From NCBI RefSeq assembly GCF_965638725.1, contig NW_027472014.1, positions 496,001 to 560,000 of the forward strand: a stretch of DNA of 64,000 bases, written 5' to 3'. Shown here piece after piece: positions 46,001 through 57,969 of the stretch. Position 1 is the first letter of the stretch; each line of letters begins with the position of its first letter. The notes below the pieces were generated by a model. That model was not told where the DNA came from and did no database searches. It saw only the letters and a list, made by a program, of their open reading frames with translations. The DNA is from Aptenodytes patagonicus (lineage: Eukaryota > Chordata > Aves > Sphenisciformes > Spheniscidae). The position numbers and the translations under genes are program-made.

Positions 46001-48383
46001 CTGAAACGTGGTGTGTCATATGAAGAGGAAGAAGGCCAGCTGCATCGCTCTCCAACTCTCAGAGAAGCTCCTGCCACTCTTTGATGATGTAAGGCTGCTG
46101 CGGGAGCCTAGGCCCTGCAGATGGATGCTCGTCCATGACAGCTGCCCTTCAGCCCAGCCCTCTGGTCAGGACATTCTCCCCTCCTTAATCCCTCGAGGGA
46201 TGTCTTCTGGGCTCTTCAGCCCACCACAGCTTCTCCCCAACAGCTTGATGCCTCCAGGCGACTTGAGACCCCTGTACTGGAGCCCAGCCTGGCCCCCGTG
46301 CAAAGCATCTGCAGGCCAAGAGCTGCTCTCCAAGCCCCAAGGGCTTCCCCAGCTGTGTTGCCATGCAGCTGTGTGCAGGATCTGACCCCAGAGCATCTCC
46401 CCTCCCATCGGCCATGCTAACACCCTTGCTTATCCTGTCCTCCTCCCTACCAGGAGTGCAGCCAGCTGCGAGAGCTCGCCATCCACCTCTTCAAAGACCT
46501 GATGAAGGCTGTGGTGTGCTGCCACAAGAAGAGGATGAAGACTAAAGTGTGGAGGGTGCTGGTCCCGCTCTTCTTCCACATGAGTGACCAGACCCAGAGC
46601 GTGGCCAAGGTGCAGATTTCAGAGCTGGCCAGTGATATGGGGAAAGGCGTGATGACACCACGGGGGTGGCCTAGGTGTCATGGGCAAGGGCTGCTGGCAG
46701 CTGGCATGGACATTTCCCAGAGCTGCCCTACCTGGTCCAGCAGGTCTTGGCAGCAGCAGCCCGTGGCCACTGAGGCCTGAACACACCCTAAGGGCTTCCC
46801 AGATTTCCCTGCAGGTGTTGGAGACCAGGCCTTTGAGCCCCAACCCCTGCCTCCCCAGGGTTGTGCCTAAGAGTACCCCAGATGTTTAGGCCAGGACATG
46901 TCCCAGCTCCCTAAGGGCAGGATCACCCCAGGGCTCAGAGCACTGCCCACCTGGAACTGGGGCAGCCCTGGCTGAGGAGCCAAGAGTCCCATTGGGGATG
47001 CCATGGGAGGTGCTGCTGGCTCTGTCCTGCCCCGGTGTCTCTGAGACTGTGGTCCTCACTGCCTACAGCCATGGGCCCACAGCTCTTGAGAATCTCTGTT
47101 CTGCTGGCCAGCAGCATGAGATACCTGAGGTGGTGGCTGGGAACAGCTGGCAGTCTGGCCAAGAGGAGAGGGACACCAGGTCTCCTTCCCCAGGCCGCGG
47201 TGCCATCTCCCATCCTCTGTTGCTCTGCAGGTCTCTAGGAAAGCCCTCCTTGCCGTGGCGGAGATCCTGGAGTGGGAAGAGCTCAAGCACCTGATCCAGA
47301 CGCAGCAGACATGGAGGATCGGAGAGTGCTTGGTGAGGACTACCCCCAAGCCCGAGGGCCCATAACCCAGAGCTGCATCGTCCTTCCCTGCCCTCGAGCA
47401 CAGGGGCCCTAAGGGCTCTTCTCCAGGGCTTTCTCCCCTCCTGGCTCCCAAGGGTGTTGAAGGAGACCCCAGCCCATCTGGGCCCTGGGCAGATGGACAG
47501 AGAGGTCTCAAGACTCCTAGACCCGCCTCTGCCTGCGTGTGTCTCTGGATCTCAGGCACATAAGGGCTCCTGGCTGGGAGATGGGAATGGCCTGGGTGGG
47601 AAAGGGGGTCGTTGGGAGGAGGGACTGGTCCGGCAGACTGGGGAGGGTCCGTTCCAGCCACATGCCCTTGTGCTCTCTGCAGCTGGTGAAGGACAGGAGG
47701 AGGGTTGAAGACTACCTGCATCAGAGCATGCCATACCTGAAGGACGCTCAGGCCACCTTGCAAGAGATGGCCATCAGGTTTATCGGTGAGCCACAGCCCC
47801 CGGAGTCCCTCTTCTGGCAGCCTGGCCCCCATCCCCACCACTGTGCTGGCAGCGAGGGGCAGCTGGGGACATGCTGGGGAGCGGGAGGTCTGATAGAGCT
47901 CTCTGCTCAGGGCTTGCGGCGCGGCACTCCAGGAACCAAAGCAAGGAGAAGCTGAGTGAGATCTGCCACGGTGAGTATGGCCGGGGCTGGTGGGGCAGGG
48001 GACAGAGCCTGGGCAGGGTGCTGCCTTGCCTTGCCCTGCACCAGGGAAACGCTTCCAGGGCAGAGGAGCATCTCGGGAGCATCTGAGGCATTCCTGGCCA
48101 GCAGCTTCCAGCTCATCCATTGGTCCCACCTGCTCCTCCTGGCCAGGGAAAGAGACGGGTGGGGCTGGTATGGTCTGGAGGGGATGCCTGAGGGTCTCTG
48201 CAGATGGAGGGGGGGTTCATCTCGGCTCTGTTTCCTTTTGCCGCAGCCCTTCAGGCCGTGGAGGAAGACAGCGAACCCTCCATCTGCTCCCTGGCAGCTC
48301 AGACGATACTGATCCTGACATCTCCAAGGGCACAGCACTCATCAGTGTGGTCCCTGCGGGTGCTGTGCTGCTGGCCCTGCTGA
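40026..48383 (+). pseudogene. MROH-like gene, unit 2 copy, full length with nonsense codon
   Basis: This is the same gene as at 153-6985, here with its 5' end. Exons: 40026-40146, 40308-40387, 40587-40712, 40949-41028, 41146-41266, 41555-41644, 42156-42260, 42562-42730, 43624-43733, 44009-44158, 44382-44536, 44905-45058, 45373-45510, 45912-46088, 46454-46609, 47231-47332, 47683-47785, 47911-47970 and 48247-48383. Together they sum to 778 codons including the stop. The chosen ATG starts MAERRPLSHPRVTWEE. Unit 2 has TGA at 46002-46004 where unit 1 has CGA, truncating at residue 564 of 777 and removing the C-terminal HEAT repeats. Other differences: DH to VQ in exon 9, Val to Met in exon 12 and Trp to Cys in exon 13. 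Splice sites are intact, so the lesion may be recent. Exons 1-5 should also describe the off-window part of the unit 1 gene. Confidence 0.85.
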
Positions 48384-48428
48384 ACCAGGCCGAGGTGCAT
48401 CTCTCCTGGGGAAGAATGGATGTATTTG

Positions 48429-48434
48429 ATTAAA
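48429..48434 (+). promoter_or_regulatory. Poly(A) signal of MROH-like copy 2
   Basis: ATTAAA, 46 bases after the stop codon, as in unit 1. Confidence 0.55.
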
Positions 48435-50634
48435 GCTACTACAACAAGCTCAGTCTCGTGGTGTCCTTCCTTCAGACGGGGAGCACCCCCAGCGTGCCGA
48501 GCAGACAGTGTCATTCCTGGCCTCTACTGCCAGGAGGGAGGACGTCAAATCCCGAGCATTAGAAAGCTCCTCACCACCCTTGGCCAGCAGCTCCCTGCTC
48601 TGGGGCCAAGCCCAGGCTGTCACCTCGGGGTCCTGGAGGAACCTCTGCTGTGCCAGGGCTGGGCTGGAGGTCCCCTCTCCCAGCATGCCCTGGGGTGAGG
48701 GACTACCTCTTCCAGACCAAAGCTCTGAAGAGGAAAAGTTTGGACCGTAGGGATGTTCCTGGTGGGTCATTCCCACACTGCCCGTCATCCAACTCTGCCT
48801 CCCTGGGATCAGAAAGCAGACGATGTGAGGGCTCCTATCATTCCCTTTGGCCAAAAAACCAGCCACCCTACTCAGGCCTTTGTCAACCTGTCCATTGGAC
48901 TTGAGTAACAATCAACGTGAGCAACTTCACCATCAGATGTCATGAAGCCAAAACCACCGTGAGGGACTCTGTCGTCTTTTTAAGCAGCGTAAGCTGTCAC
49001 CAGAAGGCAGCGGATGTACTTGAGGTGTCTTGGACATGTGACTCATCCCAACAAAACACAGCAAGAAGCTCCATGAGAGTCAGTGAGCAGAGGGCACCTA
49101 TGACCTGGAGAACTTTGTGAGCCAGTGGAAAAGGAGAACCACATCCGCCTCTCCGTCTTCCCCTTCTCCTGTTTGGGTTGCTTCAGAGTAGCACAAGCTG
49201 TCAAAAGACCAGCCAGAAATGTGAGAATAGGAGGTCCCGCTTAGGAGTATGGAGCCAATGGCTCCCATGTTAATGAAAGGGGTTATCATTGTGGTCATGA
49301 TGTGCTCCACAGCTGACAGCTCATGAGAACTGCAGCTCTCCTCACAGCTGAACCATCGAGATGGGCTCTCCCGTTGAGTTTCTCCAGTGAGCACTAGCTG
49401 AGGAGCACATGCTGTTGACACCCTGACCCCGTGCAAAGCCCACGTGGCTTCTCTACATACACAGCCAGGCATGAACAGCAGAAGAACCTGAAGTGCCTGA
49501 GGAAGCCAGCTTCAGAAAGTTAGTCTCACCTCTACAGATCAGGTCACAGCTTAAAGGCGTGACAAAAATTGTGTCAACCAGCCCCTTCACTGGAGAGAAT
49601 CTGCCTGTGGTCACGTCCCCTCACAGGGAACACATCCAAGCAGCACTCCCTTCTCCCATCATTAGAAGGGCAGCATCATTATGGAAGAAACGCTGTGTGC
49701 TGGTTTGAGAGAGAGAGATCAGAAAAGCAGATGTAGCACATCTCTCATGGTCTGTCTCATACTTAGTTTCATTGCCCTTTGTCCGTCGTTCTTGAAAAAC
49801 ATTTTCATTGTCTTCCGTAGAATAGTCCTGTGCGAACTCAACTCCGCTTTGATCCATGTTAAGGCGTGTTTTCCCAGAAACTCTTCTTCACCGCGCTCTG
49901 CTTCATCTTGGTCTTCTTCTGGAACTGGATTCTCTTGATCACATTGAAATCTCCTCCTCTTGGTTATGCTGCCTGGCTAACTTTTCTTTAACACCTCTAC
50001 AAAGAGCTATCAGGAAAAGGGATGAGATGACACAGACAGTTCTTCCTTCAAAATCCAGCGTCCCTGTCTCACTTGATTTACATGGGAAATGACCAAAGGA
50101 GCGGAAGTCCCCTTGAGTCTCTCCCCATGTACATCCAGAGAAAGAACTGCAAGCTAATGGTGTCCATTTGCTCTTAGATTTTAAAAAGCCAACTCCGCTA
50201 TTTTGTTCACAAAGCAGCCTGCTTCCTGAGTTTCGGAGCACAAAGTTCTTAAATAGGAAGCATTGCTACGAAGCTGAGTTAGGAGGTAAAGTTGCTCACC
50301 GCCTTATTACATACACAAATGCTTTCTGAGTCAGCTAACATTGTTTAAAACAAACTTCATGGTTTTACCTTCCACCGTTCATTGTCTTGGTGGAAAATAG
50401 CAGACAGGAGGAGGGAGGAAGGGAGCTGGGGAGGGGGCCCAGCCGCCCTGTGCAGCTCCAGGAGGGCCGAGAGGTGTAACACGGCCGCCCCTGCACCACG
50501 GCCCTGGGTGAGGGGAGCATGGCCCCTGCTGCACACAGTCCTATGGGGGTGGGGCGGCCTCTGCTGCACGCGTCCCCGTGAGGAGAGTTTGGGGCCTGGC
50601 TGGGGACCTGTGGGTCTGTAGGGGAGAGGGAACC
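48435..50634. other. Intergenic stretch, unit 2
   Basis: Copy of 7037-9236. The minus-strand membrane-protein-like fragments are retained at 49098-50241, with Trp changed to Cys just after the hydrophobic run. No plus-strand gene is recognised. Confidence 0.45.
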
Positions 50635-50899
50635 TGGGACCTGGGCAGGCCAGGGGGGACTGAGGGGGTCTGGGGGGGCTCTGGGCTGCCTGGGGGGAAC
50701 TGAGGGTGTTGGGGGCCTGGGGGGAAATCAGGGGGTCAAAGGCGGCCTGGGGGGACTGAGGAGGTCAGGGGTGTCAGGGGGCCGACCGGGGCGGGGTGTG
50801 GGGAGTCTGGGGGGAACTAAGGGCATCAGAGGGTCTGGGAGTAGCTGAGGAGGATAAGGATGTCTGGGGGAGCTGATGGGGTCTGGGGTAGAACTGAGG
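50635..50899. repeat. G-rich minisatellite, unit 2
   Basis: Copy of 9237-9500 with one extra A near 50699. Confidence 0.7.
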
Positions 50900-50983
50900 G
50901 GTTCAGGGCTGTTTTGGGGTGACCCCATGGGGTCACCCCGTGGGGCTGCCCGCCATCCCCTCACCCACATCCCCTCCCCGCAG

Positions 50984-52948
50984 CCCAACCCCACAGCAGC
51001 CTGAAGGGTGGTGAGGAGGGGAAGGACATGGCTGCCATCCAGCGTCTCCCCCCTGAGATGGTGAGTTGAGTAGGGGTGGATGGCGGGGCTGGGGTCTCCC
51101 CCTGAAAGCAGGGGGGGTCCCAGGGTTGATGCTCTCGCCCCCTCTCTCCCCACAGCTACTGCACATCGTCTCCTTCCTGACGCTGCCCGACCTGCTGAGA
51201 CTGGGCCAGACCTGCCGCTGCCTCCACGAGGTGTGCGGCAGCGAGGCCGCCTGGCACCACCGCTGCACCCCTCTCCCTCCCTGCTCCCGCCAGCGCCTGG
51301 CCCTGCAAGAGGGCCGCCATCCTCAACTGCGAGTCTGCCCTTGCCGATGGGGGGAGAGGGTGGCACTTTGTCCCCCAGCTGGTGTCAATGTCCCTGCTTT
51401 CCCCCCTCCAGACACCAAGGGGCTGTACCTCCAGAGCCTGGGCCGCTGCCGGCAGCGGGCGCTGATGGCCTCCGTCCTGTCTCCCCCCTCCCATGACTAT
51501 CACAAGCTGGTGCCTGCCCAGCAGCACCTCTTCCTCCTGGATTATGGCGGGACCACCTTCTTCCTCCGTGACTCCAGCCGCCGCGCCTGCCACTGCCAGG
51601 CCCTCTCCTGCGGCGTCAAGGATGTACGCCGACCCTTTCCCCCATGCCACTGCCACGCGGGGTGACCATCCCCTCCTCCCCACAGGTGACAGCGGATGCC
51701 CGTGGGGAGCCCGCCCCCGTCTACGCGCTGAGGGGGCAGGAGCAGTGTGACACCCTGGAGGTGTACAACCCCGCCGACACCCAGCCCGTCTTCCGCATCA
51801 GCTTCCCCCCTCCATCCGCTTCCGGTAGGTGGTCGTCACCGGGACGGAGACGACGTGGACCCTTCTGCTGCTCACGGGTTGGGGGACACACTGAGGGGAT
51901 GGGGGGGGACACCTTGGGGTGAGGAGGAAACTGGGGGGGGGAGGGGACACCCCAAATTCAGCCCCCTGACCCCCCATCTTTTAACAAGGGGGGGGCAGGT
52001 GTACAACCTGTGGCTGGGCGTGGCCCACTTGGCCCCACACCCCATTGGCCTCCGCCAGCCCATCCGCACCATGGTCACTGGCTACGGCGCCGGCGCCTTC
52101 CTCACGGTACGTCCCCCCCCAAATCCCCTAAATTCACCCCCAAAACCCACCCCCTCATGTGACCCGCGATCTCCCGCAGAGATGGGGGATGTCTTCCTGC
52201 AGGTGTGAACCTTGGGGTGCCCTGCCCACCCTTGTCGGAATTTCTCCTTGTTCAGTGTCGACGACGGAGCGGGAGTTGCGATTCCGGAGTAATGACGGAT
52301 CCCAATATGAGTATGGTCATCCTCCTTTATCCATGCATATAGCAGGGTTTATATAGTTATCTACTATAGGCACGCGCTTCATAACAACCTATGGTTGGTT
52401 AATTACAGCTGTACACGCGCTCAATTATAAGCTATGATTGGGTTAAAGTTACTGTCCACGCGCTTATTGCTTCTACTCGATTGGCGGTTGGCAGCAGGAC
52501 ATGTTAGCCGCTGACTTCACCTCCTTCTAGGTACAGTTTCGTTACAGTTGTTTACCCGGCCCCATTGTTCTTTGTTCTGTCCGGGGAAGTCCCGGTGGTC
52601 ATCCTGCTGTGTCAGCATGTCTTAGTGACTTTTTGATACATGGGTTGCTCAGCGATACCAGATCGTGGCCTTGCTGAATCAGCCATTCCTCCACACACCC
52701 TGTGCCCATCCCCCTGCTGCTGCCCATCAAGGTAAGGGGGGGGCCTTAGGTGGGGCCCCACCACCCCGGGGGAGGTGTCCCCAGCGATGTCACCTCACTG
52801 TCACCCTGTCCTCAAGCTGGTGGCCTGCTCCGTGGGGTACAACCACCTGGGGACAGCGGATGACCAGGGGCGAGTCTCCATGCAAGGGAGGAACCGCTAC
52901 GGGCAGCGGGGGACTGGGGACCGGCTGGACCGTGTGGAGGTCCCACAG
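50984..52948 (+). pseudogene. FBXO24: FBXO24-like pseudogene, unit 2 copy
   Basis: Same exon remains as 9585-11549 at offset 41399. The ATG is at 51028, the F-box exon begins at 51156 and the RCC1-like exon spans 52817-52948. It shares the C-run frame change, the in-frame TAG (51826-51828), the TGA (52206-52208) and the LTR split with unit 1. The gene was therefore dead before the array duplicated. A few substitutions distinguish it (for example GCCGTCGCC to GCCGGCGCC near 52090). Confidence 0.85.
52233..52695 (-). mobile_element. Solo LTR (ERVK/class II-like), unit 2 copy
   Basis: Same 463-base element with CACCCT on both sides (52227-52232 and 52696-52701). It occupies the identical site in the FBXO24-like exon as in unit 1. 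Confidence 0.88.
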
Positions 52949-53349
52949 GTGACAGGCCACGCCCTGCCTGTCCCTGTCCCCGTCACTGTCCTGTCACTGT
53001 CCCCACAGGTGTCCTGTCCCCGTCCCTGACCCTGTCCCTGACCCCAGCATCATCCCTGTAGGTACCATCCCGCAGGTGTCCTGTCCCCACCACTGTCCCC
53101 GCAGGTGCCGTGTCCCCATCCCTGTCCCTGTGACTGTCCCCACAGGTGCCCTGTCCCCGTCCCTGTCCCCAGTGTCACCCAGGCAGGTGCCCTGTGGCCA
53201 TCCCTGTCCCCATCCCTGTCCCTGCTGGTGTCCTGTCCCTATCCTGTCCCCGCTGTTGTCCCCACAGTTGCCTTGTCCCCAGTGGGGCCCTGGCCCCACC
53301 CCTGTCCCCCCTCGTCCCCGTCCCCAGTGTCCCCCCAGCGTTGTTTTGA
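52949..53349. repeat. C-rich minisatellite, unit 2
   Basis: Copy of 11550-11950 with a few substitutions inside GTCCC units. Confidence 0.7.
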
Positions 53350-53482
53350 TTTTCTTTACAGCCAAAAGCACCACACGGAGCAGGAGATGTGTCCCCAGTA
53401 GCTGGCACATAGTCGTTTCAGTTCACATACACGCGGGATAGAGAGTGAGATTACGCAGAGAGATCGTTAAGAAAAGATTTAA

Positions 53483-54070
53483 TCAAGATGAGTATTGATC
53501 AGGCGATCGATGGGTCTCCTGCCGTTGCCTGGATGTTTCGTCCAGCCGCGAGGCGAGGGCAGCTAGTTCAGCATTTTTCTGCTGCAGCCTCTCTGCCTCC
53601 TTGCACGCTTCTGGAGAGCCTGCCTTTGTCAGGAGGCAGCTCTCCCTCCCAGGGGCGCTCTGTTGCCTCTCCAGGTCTTCTAGAACACGCTGCAGGCGGG
53701 TGTTCTGCTGCAGGAGCCGGCTGCGTTTGCTGCCGAGCAGCACCAAGTCTTCCCCCTCTGGCACCTGGAGCTGAGCATCTGCCACAGCCTTGCGTGTTGT
53801 TTGCTGCCCAGCCCTGGGGCTTTCAGGCGGTCTTTCCTGTCGTGCCGCCAGGGCCTGGGGCCGTTTCTGCCAGAGGAGCAGGAGCTCTGCGTCTCCTGAT
53901 GGCCCTGGTGCCCAGGAGGGCCTTGGGGCTGGGCCGTGCTGGGGGATGATTTTCTCCTCCATAAAATTCCAGCTTTTAATACAATCCCACACAAGTTTCG
54001 GATCGTGTTCATATGAGGCCACCTCATTCGGCTTGCAAGGGGTTGTTTGGGGGTTTTTCTCCCTCCTCAT
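53483..54070 (-). pseudogene. RIMBP-like short paralogue, unit 2 left arm
   Basis: Copy of 12084-12671, again open for 195 codons (Lys to Asn near the start). Its inverted 3' arm is at 53393-53494. Confidence 0.6.
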
Positions 54071-54394
54071 GCTTCACCAGCGACCATGTGATTTACCACA
54101 GCAGTAGGGCACTATGGAAACGAGCTGCGAAGCAACTCTGAGAATCTAGGGTGCCCACATCCTCCAGGTTAGCATCTTTAGCAGTGACCCCATCGTCGAG
54201 CTCAGCCCACGCTCGCTCTTGCCAGCACAGCCGCCAGCTCCGGGAGAGAGCAGGGCAGGAGCTGCCCAGGGATGCCCCTTATGACCGCACGGCCCTGGGA
54301 CACCCTTTGTGACACAGGGCCATGCGGGGCCATGCGGCGACGGGGCTGGCACCGCCCGGCACCTCCTGCAGCTGTGGTCGTGGGGCCCCCCAGG

Positions 54395-54468
54395 CCAGGA
54401 CATACCTTCTAAGGCCATGAGGCCCCACCCCTCCTTTGTGTGGCCAGGGCCAGGACACGTGTATAAGG
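54395..54468 (+). promoter_or_regulatory. Promoter-like repeats, unit 2 (two units)
   Basis: Units begin at 54395 and 54450, 55 bases apart. TATAAGG is at 54462-54468. There is one unit fewer than in unit 1. Confidence 0.5.
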
Positions 54469-54606
54469 CCATACTCACTCACCCCGGCTGATTGCAGATG
54501 CTGTCTCCGCCTCTGCATGGTCAAGGGAGGCAGCAGCTGCTGAGAGGGAGTGACGCGCAACGTCGGTGGCTGTTGGTGGCGGCGTTTGGTTGCCATCCTT
54601 GCAGCC

Positions 54607-56756
54607 ATGAGCCAGGACGGTGTGGGACGGGTGCCCGTGGCGTGCAGCCGCCCCTCGCCCTGCCGGGGCCTGGCGCAGAAGAACGAGCACAAGCGGCAGC
54701 TGGAGAGGCTGCGGGCTGAGCTGGAGGCTGAGCGACTCCGCTCCCAAGAGCTGTGCCGCCGCTTCGCTGCTGAAACTCGGGAGTTGAAGGAGGCAGCAGA
54801 GCGGGAGCGGCGGCTCCTGGCTGAACGGCTACACTCCAAATGGGAGCAGCAGCAGGCACGGGAGCTCCAGCGGCTGTGGGAGCTGAACCAGCGGCAGCGG
54901 GCAGTGGAGATCCGCCAGCTGCTGCGCTCAAAGGAGGCTGAGCTGTGCGAGGTGCAGGGGGTGCTGCAGCGGCAGCGCGACGACACCGTCTGTCAGGCAC
55001 GGGACCTGCAGCAGCAGCTGGCCAAGGAGCTGGTGAGAGGAGCCTGGAGCAGCAGCGAGGCCCGCGGTAAGCTCCAGGACGTCCTCAGCAAGCTGCGCTG
55101 GGAGACCAGTGGCGAGCAGGCTGCTCGCATCCTTGTCCTCCAAGACAAACTGCTGCTGCAGAGGAGACTCTTCCTAAAGTACATCTTGGAGCAGTTGGAG
55201 GGTGAGCAGCCTGCTTCCTGCAAGGAAGCCAGGGCCAAGGCTACGGCCTGGCACCGCCTGCAGACCCTCCAGGGCACCGGGACCATCGGGCCCTGCTCTT
55301 CAGAGAGCCTCATGGCATCTTCCTCCCACAATGGAGAAGGGCAGCCAAAAACCTGCGAGAGCTTAAAAGCTCATCTCCAGGAGGAAGGGAACAGCGTGGA
55401 GGTTTTGCTCGAGGCTGTGGGGCAAGCCTTGGCGCCGCACTGCTTGGACTCCCTGCCGCAGGAAAGGACCAGCAGCAGGCGGTCTGTGGCAGAGGTGGGT
55501 GTTCAGACTCTAGGGCAGCAGGAGGACTGGCTGCCTGGTAGCAGTCACAGCAGGCTGCTGGAGCAGAACGCCCACCTCCAGAGTGCCCTGAAGGACCTCG
55601 AGAGGCAATGCAGTGTCCTTCAAGAGGAGAACTGTCTTCTGAGGAAGGCAAGCTCTCCTGAAGTGTGGGAGAGGCTCAAGCAGAAGACTGCTAAGCTGGG
55701 TCTCATTAGCAAGCAGCTGCAAGAAAGAGCCAGGCAACTGCAGACCGTCGATTGCCTGAGCAACACTCGAGTGCCACTGCCCACCCAAAGCTCCACTGAG
55801 GAACTGCGTATGACATCGCTTCCTCAGCAGAAGGCTGGAGAAATGGGGGAGCCTGCCGGAGCTTTGCTGGCACAGGACGAGCAGGATGACTTCTCACAGA
55901 GGGCAGCTGAGGAGCTTCAGGCCCAAGTGGCTGCACATCAAGAGGGCTCCTATTGTGTGAGCGCCCACTGCCGAACTTGTGAGGAGTTACAGGCGCAGCT
56001 TACGGAGATGACAAACGAAAACACCCCCGACTGGCTGAGGAAAACGCTCGCCTCCGTGGACAGATGGGTTTGACAGAAAGGGCGACTAAGGCATGTGGCA
56101 GAGGAGCAAGATTCTGCCATCCGAACAAACGCCTGTCTTCAAACCCAGCTGGAAGAGGCAGAGCGCAAAACGAAAGCCATGAGAGAAATGGCACGAGTCA
56201 ACAGCCGGAGAAGGAACATGAGGAGACAAAGTTAGCACTCCAGAGGAAAGATGAGGGAGTTGAGTGTTTGCAGGGGGCTCGGACAGAAGTACGCAGGGAA
56301 CACGAAGAAACCCTGCAACTGTTTCGAGCCCAGGTGACTGAACTGAATGATGGGTTTCGGAAGCTAACTGAACGACGCCAGCAGCTCTTTCAGGAACTTG
56401 AACGGCTGGAAAGAGAAAGATCCAACCGTATCATTTCCAGGCCGCACCAGGCTATGCTGGGAGCAGACAAGGAGCCCATCCTCCTGGAGGCTATGAGACA
56501 GCAACCGGCAGAGCTTCGAGCATTCATAGCTCGATACAGCTATGATCCTTTCGACGGTCCCAATGAGCAGCCTGAACTAGAGCTTCCTCTCATTGCTGGG
56601 CAATACGTTTACATCTTTGGAGACGTGGATGAAGACGGTTGGTATGTGGGAGAGCTGACCGACGGCACAAGAGGATTCGTCCCCTCTAATCTTGTTGAAG
56701 AAGTTTCAGGTGACGACCTGATGACACCAGAGTCTCCAGAGACAAGTGATTGGTAG
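54607..56756 (+). pseudogene. RIMBP-like gene, unit 2 copy, frameshifted
   Basis: Same gene as 13263-15410. A run of three C in unit 1 is five C here (56024-56028), so translation shifts frame after about residue 472 and stops at 56071-56073 (488 residues). The original frame reopens at 56064-56756 (230 residues) and still carries the complete SH3 domain ([13 protein letters not shown] to [10 protein letters not shown]). The truncated product would keep the coiled coils but lose the SH3. Substitutions such as Val to Leu and Gln to Arg also occur. Confidence 0.85.
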
Positions 56757-56798
56757 CGGGACACAGATGATGTCTGTCCTGTCTTCTGCTATCTTCTT

Positions 56799-56804
56799 AT
56801 TAAA
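56799..56804 (+). promoter_or_regulatory. Poly(A) signal of RIMBP-like copy 2
   Basis: ATTAAA in the 3' UTR-like arm, matching 15453-15458. Confidence 0.5.
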
Positions 56805-56884
56805 TATTTTCTTAACTACCTCTCTGTGTCATCTCACTCTCTATCCTGTGTGTATGTGAACTGAAAGGACTATGTGCCAGCTAC

Positions 56885-56899
56885 ATGGGGTGACCCCCA
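56885..56899. other. Filler sequence at the A2/B2 deletion junction
   Basis: The 15 bases ATGGGGTGACCCCCA match neither parent at this point. They lie between the end of block A (CTAC, 56884) and TGAATCTCATG of the CR1 remnant (56900). With the next base they form a near-perfect inverted repeat (ATGGGG-TGA-CCCCCAT). Confidence 0.8.
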
Positions 56900-56918
56900 T
56901 GAATCTCATGCAATTGGC

Positions 56919-57167
56919 AAGGAGAAAAAAACAGGATGATGAGGAGAAAGAAAATGAGGAATATGAGGTAGGAGAAGATGAAGAGGAGGAGGAGGAGGAG
57001 GAGGAGAAGGAGAAGGAAGGAAGGAAAAGGAAGAGGAGGAAGTAGAAGAGAAGAAGGTGGAAAAAGGAACAGAAGGAACAAGAGGGTGAGGATAAAGAAC
57101 AGGAGGATAAACAGAATAATAGGAATAGGAGGAAGAAAAACAGAAGGAAATATGAGGAGGATAGTGT
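56919..57167. repeat. Polypurine tract, left part, unit 2
   Basis: Copy of 32303-32551, preceded by a 19-base remnant of the minus-strand CR1 (56900-56918). Confidence 0.85.
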
Positions 57168-57969
57168 GCCCATGTGAACCTCATGAGGTATAACAAGGCC
57201 AAGTGTAAGGTCCTGCACCTGGGTCAGGGCAACCCCCAGTATCAATCCAGGCTGGGGGATGAAGGGATTGAGAGCAGCCCTGCCGAGAAGGACTTGGGGG
57301 TACTGGTGGATGAAAAGCTGGACATGAGCCAGCAATGTGTGCTCGCAGCCCAGAAAGCCAACCGTATCCTGGGCTGCATCAAAAGAAGTGTGGCCAGCAG
57401 GTCAAGGGGCGAGATTCTGCCCCTCTACTCTGCTCTGGTGAGACCCCCCCTGGAGTACTGCATCCACCTCTGGAGCCCTCAGCATAAGAAAGACACGGAC
57501 CTGTTGGAACGGGTCCAGAAGAGGGTCACAAAAATGATCAGGGGGATGGAACACCTCTCCTGTGAAGAAAGGCTGAGAGAGTTGGGGTTGTTCAGCCTAG
57601 AGAAGAGAAGGCTTTGGGGAGACCTTCTTGCAGCCTATCAGTACTTGAAGGGGGCTTATAAAAAAGATGGCGGCAAACTTTTTAGCAGGGCCTGTTGCGA
57701 CAGGACAAGGGAGAATGGCTTTAAACTAAAGGGGGGTAGATTTAGGCTAGATAGAAGGAAGAACTTTTTTACGCTGAAGGTGGTGAAACACTGGAAGAGG
57801 CTGCCCAGAGAGGTGGTGGATGCCCCATCCCTGGAAACATTCCAGGTCAGGTTGGACGGGGCTCTGAGCAACCTGATCATGTTGAAGATGTCCCTGCCCA
57901 TGGCAGCGGGGTTGGACTAGATGACCTTTAGAGGTCCCTTCCAACCCAAACTATTCTATGATTCTATGA
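57168..57969 (+). mobile_element. CR1 LINE in polypurine tract, unit 2
   Basis: Copy of 32552-33353. The 248-codon frame at 57174-57920 is still open, although it has several amino-acid changes (for example [11 protein letters not shown] to [11 protein letters not shown]). Confidence 0.92.

Larger units (their letters stand above)
41403..56884. repeat. Segmental duplication block A, unit 2 copy
   Basis: Partner of 1-15538. It ends at CTAC (56884), where the sequence leaves the unit 1 path and enters a 15-base filler and then block B. Confidence 0.97.
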
